Below, one piece after another: positions 37,459 to 46,460 of a stretch of 64,000 bases of DNA; the first letter of the stretch is position 1; each line of letters begins with the position of its first letter. The stretch comes from Gelidibacter sediminis. Lineage in GTDB: Bacteria > Bacteroidota > Bacteroidia > Flavobacteriales > Flavobacteriaceae. The position numbers and the translations under genes were made by a program. The notes under the pieces were generated by a model. That model made no database searches. It was not told where the DNA came from and was given only the letters and a program-made list of their open reading frames with translations. The DNA lies in contig NZ_SOBW01000009.1 of assembly GCF_004364975.1 (NCBI RefSeq), positions 124,001 to 188,000 on the forward strand, given 5' to 3'.

Positions 37459-37926
37459 ATGAAATGTCGTGCTGAAATATTGATGTTTTTTTTAATCATT
37501 TTGGTGACCTCATGCGATTTCGGGACCAATAATTCTCCAAGTCACAGTACTGAGGGGAGAACGGTTTCCGAGAATGAAGAAATCACTAATACTACTAATT
37601 ATAAAAAGACAGGAAATTTTGATGCTTTAGATGAAGCAGGCATTGCTAATGGCAGAATTACAGATAGCTTGAATGAAAATTGGAATTTGGACAACCCTAA
37701 ACGGAGAGAAACCTTGTATTCTCGTTTCAATATGAGTCCAGAACAAATAGAGCGTTATGAAAACGCCCTCCGTACATGGAGAGAATCGCAAAAGGATGAT
37801 GCCTATAAGCTATTATCGGCCAACGAAAAAATTAAAGAAGAGAACCGGATATTAAAGACCATTTTAGACGGCGATCAATACGATCAGTACAGGCAATGGT
37901 CCAAGCTAAATGATTTGAGAAATTAA
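37459..37926 (+). CDS. lipoprotein of unknown function
   Basis: 155 residues. A lipoprotein signal (IILVTSC, Cys19) precedes a Ser/Thr/Asn-rich linker, then a helical region with an NPKRRETLYSRFNMSPEQIERYENALRTW segment and a KIKEENRILKTIL coiled-coil-like stretch. I do not recognise the family, though the pattern recalls periplasmic Spy/heavy-metal-resistance-type helical proteins. It is transcribed alone and ends at a terminator. Confidence 0.7.
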   Translation: MKCRAEILMFFLIILVTSCDFGTNNSPSHSTEGRTVSENEEITNTTNYKKTGNFDALDEAGIANGRITDSLNENWNLDNPKRRETLYSRFNMSPEQIERYENALRTWRESQKDDAYKLLSANEKIKEENRILKTILDGDQYDQYRQWSKLNDLRN

Positions 37927-37948
37927 TATATTATTTATTATGGTGGTT

Positions 37949-37979
37949 AAAAAACCCTTATTTACTTGAGGGTTTTTTT
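37949..37979 (+). terminator. intrinsic terminator
   Basis: AAAAAACCCT and its near-complement AGGGTTTTTT flank a loop of about ten bases, with a T-run. It follows the lipoprotein gene by 23 bases. Confidence 0.82.
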
Positions 37980-38082
37980 GTAGTCTAAAGTTATTTTTTG
38001 AGTGAATAAAGATAACGCGATATCTAAATTAAATGCACATTTGTAACCCTGATTGAATTAAACAAACTAAAACATTTTTGCT

Positions 38083-39033
38083 ATGAATGATTTAAAAAGT
38101 TTTGAAATTCGGAATGGTCAGACTAAAAACGAACGTTATTTTAAAGGGTATATAGAGAAGCAACAATTGCCCTCGCGAATGCATTATTATGGATTTCAGT
38201 TACACTGCCATGATGCTATCAAAATAAATCTTCAGACAGAAAAAGAGTCGTCAGTCTATTTATGTATAAATCTTGCGGAAAAATCCCACTTAACCATGTC
38301 ATGTGGCATTCAAGAATTTTCAGTGCCGCCTTATGCAAGTGTACTAGTGCCGTTTAAAAGGACAGAGACCGTTGCATTTCATTGTGACGTAAATAAACGA
38401 TACGATTTTTTACTCTTAAAAATGGAAAAATCTGAATTAGACACAGATCAAACGGTATTACTCCAAAAGTTACAAGACCATGGTCTATTATTAGATGCAT
38501 CCATAAATTCAAAAACTTTAGCTCCCAATCTAGCACTGTGCGAAATAGCGCGTACACTAAAAAAACTTGACAAGGCAACTTGTGAAAATAAATTTATTGC
38601 GAAAGGTTATTGTAATATTTTATTTGGGCTAAAATTAAAGGAACTGCTACAAATAAAGGAAACCTCTAGCAAGTTGCCACATTTACGAAATTTTGAGATT
38701 CAACAGTTGGAAGCGCTCACAAACACAATTAAAACATATCCGCACAGACAATACACCATTAAGAGCTTGTGCAAACAAACAGGTCTGTCTGTTTCTAAAC
38801 TACAGTTAGGATTTAAGGAGATGCACAATTGTACGGTTGCTATTTTTATTAGAAACATCCGGTTAGAAAAAGCGTTGGACATGTTGCGCAATACAGATTT
38901 AAATGTGTCTGAAATAGTCTATTCTGTCGGATTGACCAGCAGAAGTTATTTTTGTAGAATATTTAAAAAACGATTTAAATGTTCACCTAAGACCTATCAG
39001 CAACAGTTGCGTCTTTCTGCAATGGCTTCTTAA
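38083..39033 (+). CDS. AraC-family transcriptional regulator
   Basis: 316 residues. The N-terminal part (about 1-190) is a sensor with a cupin-like look but no identifiable ligand site. The C-terminal part (about 210-310) is the double helix-turn-helix of the AraC family, with TIKSLCKQTGLSVSKLQLGFKEMH in the first HTH and DLNVSEIVYSVGLTSRSYFCRIFKKRFKCSPKTYQQ in the second. It is convergent with the SRAP-like gene, with a 4-base overlap, and probably controls stress genes nearby, which is only inferred from position. Confidence 0.9.
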   Translation: MNDLKSFEIRNGQTKNERYFKGYIEKQQLPSRMHYYGFQLHCHDAIKINLQTEKESSVYLCINLAEKSHLTMSCGIQEFSVPPYASVLVPFKRTETVAFHCDVNKRYDFLLLKMEKSELDTDQTVLLQKLQDHGLLLDASINSKTLAPNLALCEIARTLKKLDKATCENKFIAKGYCNILFGLKLKELLQIKETSSKLPHLRNFEIQQLEALTNTIKTYPHRQYTIKSLCKQTGLSVSKLQLGFKEMHNCTVAIFIRNIRLEKALDMLRNTDLNVSEIVYSVGLTSRSYFCRIFKKRFKCSPKTYQQQLRLSAMAS

Positions 39034-39644
39034 ATATCGATACTGTTGTATTTGGATGTAAAAAGCACATCATCAGAGGCACAAAGGCTCTCCAAGGGCC
39101 TGTAATTGTTTAAAAAATCTGTATAATGTTGCTTGTCTATAATTATAGGTCGCGCATGTTTTAAGTAAGATGTTGCATGTGTACTGGTATGGGAAAGAAT
39201 ACTATAACTGATAAATCCATCTTCCAAAATATTATATATGCCACCAAAGCAAAATATATGCTCATCTTTTATAGAGGTGTAATAGGATTGCATGATATTA
39301 TTTTCAACTTCACCTGTATAAAACCCTGTAGCAACAATTAAACAGCGTCTATGTTTTAGAGGCTCGTAAAGCCATGATGTGTGTGATACTGATGCAGGAG
39401 CAATTTCCAAAGTGTTATAGAGCGATTGAAAACTTTTCCAACTGTCTTTATAACCATGAGGTAAAATACCCCAAATGCCATATTGAATCCGGTGTGGTGC
39501 ATCAGCCGTCACAATACATACAGAAGCTTCCTTTCTACCATCAATGTGGTCTGTTGCTTTGTAGAGGTTATCATAGTCAAATTTAGAATGGAGATGTTCT
39601 TCAATCTCATGTAATGGTGCGTTATTTGAAATCTTATATAGCAT
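39030..39644 (-). CDS. SRAP-family (YedK/HMCES-like) protein, catalytic residues changed
   Basis: 204 residues that follow the SRAP layout. The N-terminal MLYKISN parallels MCYRISN of the family. RCLIVATGFYTGE parallels RCLIPADGFYEW. A histidine segment (KHARPIII) parallels the H-x-RMPVIL motif. The N-terminal cysteine that forms the crosslink to abasic DNA is replaced by Leu2, and the family Glu after GFY is Thr110 (a Glu lies two residues later). The sequence around the start was checked: ATG-CTA-TAT-AAG. It may be an inactive paralogue, a DNA-binding sensor, or a different enzyme. The confident SRAP gene expected of flavobacteria is not in the window. Confidence 0.72.
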   Translation of the reverse strand: MLYKISNNAPLHEIEEHLHSKFDYDNLYKATDHIDGRKEASVCIVTADAPHRIQYGIWGILPHGYKDSWKSFQSLYNTLEIAPASVSHTSWLYEPLKHRRCLIVATGFYTGEVENNIMQSYYTSIKDEHIFCFGGIYNILEDGFISYSILSHTSTHATSYLKHARPIIIDKQHYTDFLNNYRPLESLCASDDVLFTSKYNSIDI

Positions 39645-39851
39645 ACCATAAAATAAAGTGATAGTTAGGTTTTAGAGGTGTTGTAAAAGATAAATTTTTA
39701 GCCTTACCCGTCATTTCTGCTTATAGTAAATGTTCAGGCATAATGCATATAATGTTAATTATTTATTCGATTAGTTTTTTTAGGGATAGGACACATGTTG
39801 TTGATGATGAATACCTAATTTCAAGCTCATTAAATAAACAATAGAAAGGTT

Positions 39852-40088
39852 ATGGATAACATCAAACATAAAGGAGACGGTCAATTGGAATCTAAATATG
39901 ATTCAGGATTGGAAGACCGTTGGTCTACAATTAGAGAAGAATACAGGAGGCACTATCCAAGCATAACAGATAAGGATGTTGACTTTAGAACTGGAGAGTT
40001 TGACCTGTTGGCTCAAAACATTGCTAGAAGAACGAATAGAAGTCGCGATCAGGTCTTGGAAGAAATTAAAAACTGGCAGATGCAGTAG
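39852..40088 (+). CDS. CsbD-like general stress protein
   Basis: 78 acidic/basic residues with the Bacteroidota CsbD-like pattern: DRWSTIREEYRRHYPSITDKDVDFRTGEFDLLAQNIARRTNRSRDQVLEEIKNW. These small soluble proteins accumulate under osmotic, heat or starvation stress; the molecular role is unknown. It lies in front of several short stress-type genes. Confidence 0.8.
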   Translation: MDNIKHKGDGQLESKYDSGLEDRWSTIREEYRRHYPSITDKDVDFRTGEFDLLAQNIARRTNRSRDQVLEEIKNWQMQ

Positions 40089-40138
40089 CAAATTAATTGA
40101 ATCTATATAAAAAGTTTAATTTAAAAATACGATATAAA

Positions 40139-40315
40139 ATGACATATAAAACTGATAAAAATGAATTTAATCCTGAACAGGATAAAGAGGTGAAAAAAGG
40201 GCCGCTTAAACCGGAGCATAAAAATCAATACGGAAAAACTTCTGACTCCAGAAAAGAACGCAATATGTCAGAACGGGTTACGGGTGAAAACAATCGTAAG
40301 GATACCAATAGATAG
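40139..40315 (+). CDS. small hydrophilic protein
   Basis: 58 residues, starting MTYKTDKNEFNPEQDKE, rich in K, E, N and D with no hydrophobic core. It looks disordered. The ATG at 40139 is preferred because the longer frame upstream (to 40097) has no supporting features. It follows the CsbD-like gene by 50 bases. I do not recognise the family; the composition resembles LEA/hydrophilin-like stress proteins. Confidence 0.5.
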   Translation: MTYKTDKNEFNPEQDKEVKKGPLKPEHKNQYGKTSDSRKERNMSERVTGENNRKDTNR

Positions 40316-40532
40316 GAGGCATTTGTTGTTTGCTTTAAACAATTAACAATTGCGGTTGTTTACCTGCATATGGTCTTGTTTATATTCTACGCATACTGAT
40401 AGCCATATCTCAATTGTATTTAATTGAGTTAACATCTAATTCTAAAGAGCAGTTATAGCGTATATTTTTGAATTAATTTTAGTGTAAGTTGCTGAATGTC
40501 AATCAGCGCATTATTAATCTAAATATTAAATC

Positions 40533-41171
40533 ATGGCAGAAATTAAAATTGAAAAGAAAAAACCAGTATGGCCTTGGGTCATTCTAATTTTGGTGGTTTT
40601 GGCAATTATCGCTTACCTAGTGTATGACAACGATAATGATATGGATGATGATTTTGATGATGATTATTCTGAAGAACAAGTTATCGATTCGCTTAACACG
40701 CAATCCACTTATGATCCTTATAATAATAGTGATACATCATCTACCTATGACCAATTTACAGCATATGATGAAGCTATTTCCGACTCCACGAGGGTTGCAA
40801 TCGACTCCTCATATACCAAAAATGCTTTTGCTAATTTAGCAAAGGTAGTGGTCCATAAAGCAGATGAGCATGCCATAGCAGAATCTCCGGCCTTAACAGA
40901 TTTAAGAAATTTCTCATCCTTAAAAACATCTATTTCTACAACTACCAAGGAAACGGAAGGGTTTAAGAACTTTAAAACAGCCACTGATAAAATTGTTACG
41001 GTGATGGAAACTGTTCAGCAAAAAAGTTTTCCTTCATTACAAACGCAAATGGCCGATTTAAAGCAATCGGCATCTAAAATTGATGGTTCTAAAGCATTAA
41101 AAGAACAACAACATCAAATTTATACTTTTTTTAGACAGAGCAGGGACGTATTAAAAATGATGAACAATTAA
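40533..41171 (+). CDS. membrane-anchored acidic protein of unknown function
   Basis: 212 residues. One N-terminal helix (about 12-29, WPWVILILVVLAIIAYLVY) anchors it, preceded by KIEKKK. A highly acidic run follows (NDNDMDDDFDDDYSEE), then a Ser/Thr/Asp-rich linker and a helical domain up to the end. It precedes the PRC-barrel gene by 12 bases and is probably co-transcribed. I do not recognise the family; the domain could sit on either side of the membrane, most simply outside. Confidence 0.65.
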   Translation: MAEIKIEKKKPVWPWVILILVVLAIIAYLVYDNDNDMDDDFDDDYSEEQVIDSLNTQSTYDPYNNSDTSSTYDQFTAYDEAISDSTRVAIDSSYTKNAFANLAKVVVHKADEHAIAESPALTDLRNFSSLKTSISTTTKETEGFKNFKTATDKIVTVMETVQQKSFPSLQTQMADLKQSASKIDGSKALKEQQHQIYTFFRQSRDVLKMMNN

Positions 41172-41183
41172 AATTATATAACT

Positions 41184-41972
41184 ATGGCAGAGCACAATAA
41201 ACATCTCTATTATATCACTGAATTATCTGACTATAAAATTTCAGATGGTTATCCAGATGTAAGAGGTTGGGATGTAAAGGATATTGATAACCGCGTTATT
41301 GGTAAAGTAGATAATTTACTAGTGAATAAAGACGCAGAACGTGTCGTGTATTTAGACGTTGAGGTTGATAAAAGCATTATTGATTCTAAATATGATCCAT
41401 ACGGAAGACCAAATCAAACTGATATTAGGGAATTTGTAAATAAAGAAGGTGAAAACCATATTATCATCCCAATCGGTTTAGTAGATATCAACGAAGATTC
41501 AGATTTTATATATACAGATATTATTGATCATCGCACTTTTGCAGAGACCAAAAGATATCGCAAGGGCGACGTCATTGACAGAAGTTACGAGAATCAGGTT
41601 TTAGGTTCATATAGACGTCGACAGGATTACCGAAGGACAGATGATGTCACGCATGCAGATCGTGACCATCAATATGTAGAGGATAATCGTGTTGATCATA
41701 AAAGTAACCTATTACATGATGAGCAGCGTTTGAGAGAGATTATTCGGGATGAAATTAGAAAATATCATCATGATACCGATAAAATTAAAACCTACGGCAC
41801 TGCTGAAGATTACTATCAAGCAACAGATGGCGATCATGATCAAACGTTTTCAAATGACGAAAGAGAGATGAGACGTCGTCGCGAGAATAACGACGTTTAT
41901 GACGACGATAATTTTTATGAACGTCGCGAATTTGATGATAGACGGTTTAATAAACGTACGCCAGGCTTGTAA
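41184..41972 (+). CDS. PRC-barrel domain protein
   Basis: 262 residues. A PRC-barrel occupies about 15-110 (SDGYPDVRGWDVKDIDNRVIGKVDNLLVNK..., ending with HIIIPIGLVDINED). The rest is a strongly charged tail of R/D/H-rich repeats (RRRQDYRRTDD, DHDQTFSNDEREMRRRREN). PRC-barrel proteins are known from stress and photosynthetic-complex contexts; the tail is unlike a compact domain. It follows the anchored protein by 12 bases and is terminated by the stem-loop at 41994. Confidence 0.82.
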   Translation: MAEHNKHLYYITELSDYKISDGYPDVRGWDVKDIDNRVIGKVDNLLVNKDAERVVYLDVEVDKSIIDSKYDPYGRPNQTDIREFVNKEGENHIIIPIGLVDINEDSDFIYTDIIDHRTFAETKRYRKGDVIDRSYENQVLGSYRRRQDYRRTDDVTHADRDHQYVEDNRVDHKSNLLHDEQRLREIIRDEIRKYHHDTDKIKTYGTAEDYYQATDGDHDQTFSNDEREMRRRRENNDVYDDDNFYERREFDDRRFNKRTPGL

Positions 41973-41993
41973 TTAAGTCTATACTCGCGAATA

Positions 41994-42032
41994 AAAAAAG
42001 AGAATTTACACCCTGTTAATTCTCTTTTTTTT
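41994..42032 (+). terminator. intrinsic terminator after the PRC-barrel gene
   Basis: GAGAATT and AATTCTC pair around an 11-base loop; A-tract and T-tract flank them, so it may also serve the convergent baeRF-like gene. Confidence 0.85.
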
Positions 42033-42097
42033 ACTTTTTTAGTTACATCGGAACGAAACGATCAGCACCACATGGTTATGATATACTATTGTCTCCA

Positions 42098-43255
42098 CTA
42101 ATATCTATATAGAGCATTTACCCTTGAATTTGGATTGGGCATTTCTCCTTTTTCTAACAGATATACGTCGCCTCCGTTAAGAAAGGTGTTAATGGCTGCC
42201 AAATTCATTAAAGAAATTGTTGTGCCGTCATCACTACCTTCCAAAACTTTTATAACCTCGTTTTCCTTCGTGAAGACTCCTAAAATATCTTCGTTATTTT
42301 CACAAAACAAGGCTTCAATCTGTCCGTTTACGGCGGCAGGTAAAATTTCACCTATGCCAATGGCTATTTTTCCTTCACCTTGGTGTTCCAAAAAATGAGC
42401 TATTTTATCTTTTCGGGGTTTATCGAACACAGGTTCCATGCGCTCCCAAGCCATTTCGTGAATATCAAACATGTCCGTACTGTTAAAATCCACCACAAGA
42501 TTCTCTTCCATAAGATGCGCATACGTGTTCACTTCTTTATACATATCAAATAGCGGCCTTTGTGCCACAATTAGCAATGGCATGGTATGATCTCTAAAAA
42601 TTTCCTCCAAACCATCGTTTATTGCTCGAAAGTACTTTTTTATTTCATTCTTTCTCTTTCCTGTTGCTGCTTCCTGACCATGGTACATGGTCTGGCCAGA
42701 ACCTGTTGCGCCTGATCTGAATTGAAGGTTTTTCTCTTCATAATCAAAACCTACACGGTCTTGTTTTGATGCTGGAATTAAATCTTCAATATCATATGCA
42801 GTAATACTATGTTTTGTGCACTCATATAATTTTACATCATCTCTATTTAATGATACTAAAAAGAAGCTACCATCACCTGTAAACATAGGCATTAATGGTT
42901 TTAAATAGAACGCATTTGAAACGTAGTTAAATTCCTGGAAATACACTGGTAGTGTATACTTATGAAAATCACCATCTGCAATAAATAGTGCCAGACCATC
43001 TGACTGCTCTCTCCAAAAAGAGGTATCTTCAATGAGCTTTTGGATGGGGTCTATAAATTTTGCGATGTCATCGGCATTGAGATCTTTCTTATCTAATTTA
43101 TGTTTTACATCCTTTAACTGGTTCTTTAAAGCTAATGGATCTTGCTCTTGAAGCACTTTTTTACCTCCTCTATGGGTAGGAATAAAAATTGAAATACAAA
43201 TGTTCTGGTTGACGTTGTGCAAATCCTCAATTTCCTTCTTCGTTATCAATGTCAT
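42098..43255 (-). CDS. bacterial archaeo-eukaryotic release-factor-like (baeRF) protein
   Basis: 385 residues. The N-terminal part has CISIFIPTHRGGK, SFWREQSDGLALFIADGDFHKYTLP and LKPLMPMFTGDGSFFLVSLNRDDVKLYE, which I recognise from the bacterial eRF1-like (baeRF) group, probably family 7 (family number from memory). A glycine-rich loop with GSGQ (185-188) and HGQ (192-194) lies where the peptidyl-hydrolysis loop would be expected. The C-terminal part has further alpha/beta domains. Proposed roles in the literature are ribosome rescue or stress response. It stands in a stress gene block, opposite to and convergent with the PRC-barrel gene. Confidence 0.72.
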   Translation of the reverse strand: MTLITKKEIEDLHNVNQNICISIFIPTHRGGKKVLQEQDPLALKNQLKDVKHKLDKKDLNADDIAKFIDPIQKLIEDTSFWREQSDGLALFIADGDFHKYTLPVYFQEFNYVSNAFYLKPLMPMFTGDGSFFLVSLNRDDVKLYECTKHSITAYDIEDLIPASKQDRVGFDYEEKNLQFRSGATGSGQTMYHGQEAATGKRKNEIKKYFRAINDGLEEIFRDHTMPLLIVAQRPLFDMYKEVNTYAHLMEENLVVDFNSTDMFDIHEMAWERMEPVFDKPRKDKIAHFLEHQGEGKIAIGIGEILPAAVNGQIEALFCENNEDILGVFTKENEVIKVLEGSDDGTTISLMNLAAINTFLNGGDVYLLEKGEMPNPNSRVNALYRY

Positions 43256-43628
43256 TTTGTTTATTTTAACGGTTAATAATTCAAAAACAATAAATCGTAC
43301 TTTTTTACAAAAAAAACAATTAAAATATTATAAAATACTGATTGTCAGTTGATAATATAAGCAAATTATATCACTATTCAAAGGTAATTGCCCATAAAGA
43401 CCGATGATTGAAAATGCGGCTGTGACCATATTTGTTTTGACTGCAAATTTCTAATTATTGTCATAAATAAGGCGAACCAAGGTTAGGTTGTGGGTGGGTT
43501 TTATGCCATAGATGTGCATTGGGTTATAGTGATAGTAGAGTAGAAATTGATAGACCTACTTTCTAGGAATTGATTACGACAATTATTACGATGAAACATT
43601 TAGGACTAAAAAATCAGATATTGTCTTA
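43256..43628. other. AT-rich intergenic gap, no gene seen
   Basis: About 370 bases between the baeRF-like gene and the MFS gene. I see no convincing coding frame, terminator or repeat; the first 80 bases are an A/T-rich tract that may hold the baeRF promoter. Confidence 0.4.
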
Positions 43629-44909
43629 TCAGGATTTCGGAGTAATTGGTGCATTGGACAACCTCAAGCTGATTAAAAATCCAAAACTTAATAAGACAAT
43701 ACCGGCCATATAAGTTCTGGGTCCAATCATTTCTGGAGATGTCGCATAAAAATCGCGTATAAAGGCTGCCATTTGAGGGCCTACAATGCCACCAAACGAC
43801 CATGCTGTGAGAATTACTCCGTAAATAATTGGCATATGCCTTGCTTTAAATACTTCCAATATATAAGAGGGCATCGCGCCAAAGCCACCGCCATAACAAA
43901 GAAGCACATAACACACCAAGCTGCCAAATATCCATGGGTTGGTGGTATTAATTAAAAACAGAAAAGCCACAATTTGCGATCCTAGAATCCATCTAAATAC
44001 TTCAATTTGTCCAATTTTGTCCGATAACCCGCCCCAAAAGAATCGGCCAACGCCATTAAACAAAGCGCTGATAGCTATTAAAGAGCCACCAGCCATGGCG
44101 AGCGCTTCAGTGCTCATACTTTTGTCATGGCTCTTAAATAGGTCCTGAATCATTGGCGATTGCAAGCCTATAAATATAATTCCTGCTGAAATGTTCAGAA
44201 AAAACATGAACCACATCCCCAAAAATTTTATTGAGATTAGGCTTTTGTACAGGGTAAATTGTGCCTTTTCATCCTTTTGATCAATATTCAGGTCAGCAAC
44301 CACAAATCCTTCAGGACTAAAGTTGTTGGGTGGATTTTGCATGCATAGCCCAGCGGGAACGCCAATGGCTAACACAACTAAGGCAATGTAGAAGAATACA
44401 TGAATCATATTGCCTTCAGTAAGACGTATTAAAGTGGGTGCAATCAGTTTAGACATAAACAGTGCACCCAAGCCAAAGCCCATGACCACCATTCCCGTAA
44501 CGAAACCTTTTTTGTCAGGAAACCATTTGGAGACAGTTGCTACAGGCGTAACATAGCCAAGACCCAAACCCATGCCACCAATGCCCCCAAAACCTATATA
44601 GAAAAGCGCTAAGCTATTAATCTGCATGGCATAGGCACTAAGTAGATACCCAAGACCGTATAGAAGAGCTCCAATGGAAGCCAGTTTTTTAGGTCCGTAT
44701 TTTGGTAAAATGATGCCGCCAAGAGCCGCAGATAATCCAAGAAATAGAATAGACAGACTGAAGATCCACATAGTTTGTACATTGCTCCATCCGTAGGCTA
44801 TGATTATCGGTTTTTGAAAGTAGCTCCATGCATAAACGGTTCCTAAAACCAGTTGCAGTAGGGTGCCCATAATTGCAATAAACCACCGATTGGTTAGGGT
44901 TTTAATCAT
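43629..44909 (-). CDS. OFA-family MFS transporter (oxalate/formate antiporter-like)
   Basis: 426 residues with 12 hydrophobic helices. The N-terminus NRWFIAIMGTLLQLVLGTVYAWSYFQKP is the OFA-family hallmark, as is GGIGGMGLGLGYVTPVATVSKWFPDKKGF. A MFS motif appears at NGVGRFFWGGLSDKIG. OFA members exchange small carboxylates such as oxalate, formate or lactate; the substrate here is unknown. It stands alone on the minus strand with a -7-like TATTTTTG at 44966-44973 upstream. Confidence 0.88.
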   Translation of the reverse strand: MIKTLTNRWFIAIMGTLLQLVLGTVYAWSYFQKPIIIAYGWSNVQTMWIFSLSILFLGLSAALGGIILPKYGPKKLASIGALLYGLGYLLSAYAMQINSLALFYIGFGGIGGMGLGLGYVTPVATVSKWFPDKKGFVTGMVVMGFGLGALFMSKLIAPTLIRLTEGNMIHVFFYIALVVLAIGVPAGLCMQNPPNNFSPEGFVVADLNIDQKDEKAQFTLYKSLISIKFLGMWFMFFLNISAGIIFIGLQSPMIQDLFKSHDKSMSTEALAMAGGSLIAISALFNGVGRFFWGGLSDKIGQIEVFRWILGSQIVAFLFLINTTNPWIFGSLVCYVLLCYGGGFGAMPSYILEVFKARHMPIIYGVILTAWSFGGIVGPQMAAFIRDFYATSPEMIGPRTYMAGIVLLSFGFLISLRLSNAPITPKS

Positions 44910-45202
44910 AACTAGTAAAAATTAGGTTCAGGATAGGTTTGTCAAAAGAGGGTTGCATAAGTAGCCAAAAATACTAGTATTGACAAAGGTTTCATAATTT
45001 CTGCATTAGAAATTATGGCGGCCATGTAGAGTGTTGACTAGATAACTGCTTTTGAGTTTGTGAGTTTATCTATCTTGGTAAGACGCTGAGTGGTGTGCTG
45101 GCTATAGGTTTAGTCCTTTACCCATTTTAAATTCGGTAACAACCAATGCTCCAGTATTGCTAAGCTTTAATGAAGACACTATTATGCAAACTGAATATGT
45201 TA

Positions 45203-46051
45203 TTAAACCCTATGTTTCAACACCAATACAGGAACTCGAGATTGGTAACCTAATTCTTGCACTAGAGGTTTGGAGAGCAATCTGCTAAAAAACGTTTTCT
45301 TTTGATGGATAAACGCCACAATATCACTGTCTCGGCTGTCAATAAATGCATTAATGCCCTCATGTACGCTAGCGCTTTCTACTTCATGAAAGCTATGCTC
45401 AATATCTTTAAAAAGCGCTGTTAACAACGCTTTATGTTGTAATTGCTCTTTGTTCAGTTGTGCAGTTTCCTTAACATATAACACACGTATGGTAGAGTGG
45501 TGCAATTGCGTGATATTGATGAGGTATTTGAGTTCACGTCGTTTAAACGGAATTCTAAAGTCTGTGGGAAAAACAATTTCTTTAGGTGCTAAAAGCCGAA
45601 CATCTTCAGGGATGGCTAATACAGGGCAAGCCGTTATATTTTCCATGACGTCTATAGTGTTCATTCCAAAAATTACCGTCCTGGAACTGGTCACTCCCTT
45701 TGCACCCATAATGACTATATCAATATCGTTTTTTGAAATGACATCGTTAACGCCCCTTACAAGAGTGTTATTGGCCGCAATGGTATAATATTCGTGAATG
45801 GGATTTGGATCGTGCAGTCTAAGGATCTGTACCAGTTTTTTAAACTGCTCTTCCGTATGGGGCTTTTGGACATCAAAGGAACGCTGACCGGAATGTAGGT
45901 AAGAATATCCCTCAATACTGTAACTGTCTTCGTGGTACGTGTTCAAGAAATAAAACGTGCATTGACGATCCTTGTACAAATCTAATGCGTACCTAGCCGC
46001 ATTTAATGCAGTTCTAGAAAAATCAGTAAGAAGAAGTATTCGTTTGTCCAT
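45203..46051 (-). CDS. tandem universal stress protein (UspA family)
   Basis: 282 residues made of two UspA-like halves. The first (1-140) starts KRILLLTDFSRTALNAARYALDLY and has the nucleotide motif MGAKGVTSSRTVIFGMN, close to G-x2-G-x9-G-(S/T). The second (about 150-282) starts EIVFPTDFRIPFKRRELKYL and has lost that motif. UspA proteins are induced by starvation and oxidative stress. It closes the stress block and faces the tRNA-Lys pair. Confidence 0.88.
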   Translation of the reverse strand: MDKRILLLTDFSRTALNAARYALDLYKDRQCTFYFLNTYHEDSYSIEGYSYLHSGQRSFDVQKPHTEEQFKKLVQILRLHDPNPIHEYYTIAANNTLVRGVNDVISKNDIDIVIMGAKGVTSSRTVIFGMNTIDVMENITACPVLAIPEDVRLLAPKEIVFPTDFRIPFKRRELKYLINITQLHHSTIRVLYVKETAQLNKEQLQHKALLTALFKDIEHSFHEVESASVHEGINAFIDSRDSDIVAFIHQKKTFFSRLLSKPLVQELGYQSRVPVLVLKHRV

Positions 46052-46224
46052 ATCCTAAATAGCTAATCCAAGCGCAAGAACCTACAAAATGAGGTCCAGG
46101 CACGATTAAAGGTTAAGATAGTGATTTAAAAGGGAATGGTAAATCAAAATTATGGAAAAATATGAGGCCTATAGTTTGATTGTTATCAATTTTAAAAGAA
46201 GTGTAAGGACAAAAATATGGAGAT

Positions 46225-46261
46225 AAAAAAAACCTTGCCAATTTGATTATTAGCAAGGCTT
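46225..46261 (-). terminator. terminator after the distal tRNA-Lys
   Basis: On the minus strand, CCTTGC and GCAAGG flank about 16 bases, followed by a run of eight T. It is a near copy of the terminator at 46426. Confidence 0.85.
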
Positions 46262-46282
46262 AGTCATTGTAGTTCCACTTTG

Positions 46283-46355
46283 TGACCCGACTGGGGCTCG
46301 AACCCAGGACCCTAACATTAAAAGTGTTATGCTCTACCAACTGAGCTATCGAGTC
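46283..46355 (-). tRNA. tRNA-Lys (anticodon TTT), distal copy
   Basis: 73 bases including discriminator A. The anticodon loop CTTTTAA lies between TAACA and TGTTA, giving TTT. The D arm has AGCTCAGTTGGTAGAGC, the T arm GGGTTCGAGCCC. It is identical in sequence to the copy at 46481. Confidence 0.95.
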
Positions 46356-46425
46356 AATGCCTCTGAGGAGGTCTATGTTTAATCTCATCAAGATGAAACC
46401 GTAAGATGAGGTTCCGTTCTAAAAG

Positions 46426-46460
46426 GAAAAAAACCTTGCTAATTTAAATTAACAAGGTTT
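46426..46460 (-). terminator. terminator after the proximal tRNA-Lys
   Basis: On the minus strand AAACCTTG pairs with CAAGGTTT, extended by a TAATTT/AAATTA inner stem, followed by a T-run. It lies between the two tRNAs. Confidence 0.85.

Noticed and set aside
43256-43628. A hidden small gene between the baeRF-like and MFS genes
   Set aside because: Short frames near 43591 overlap the MFS end on the other strand and lack a ribosome site or family pattern.
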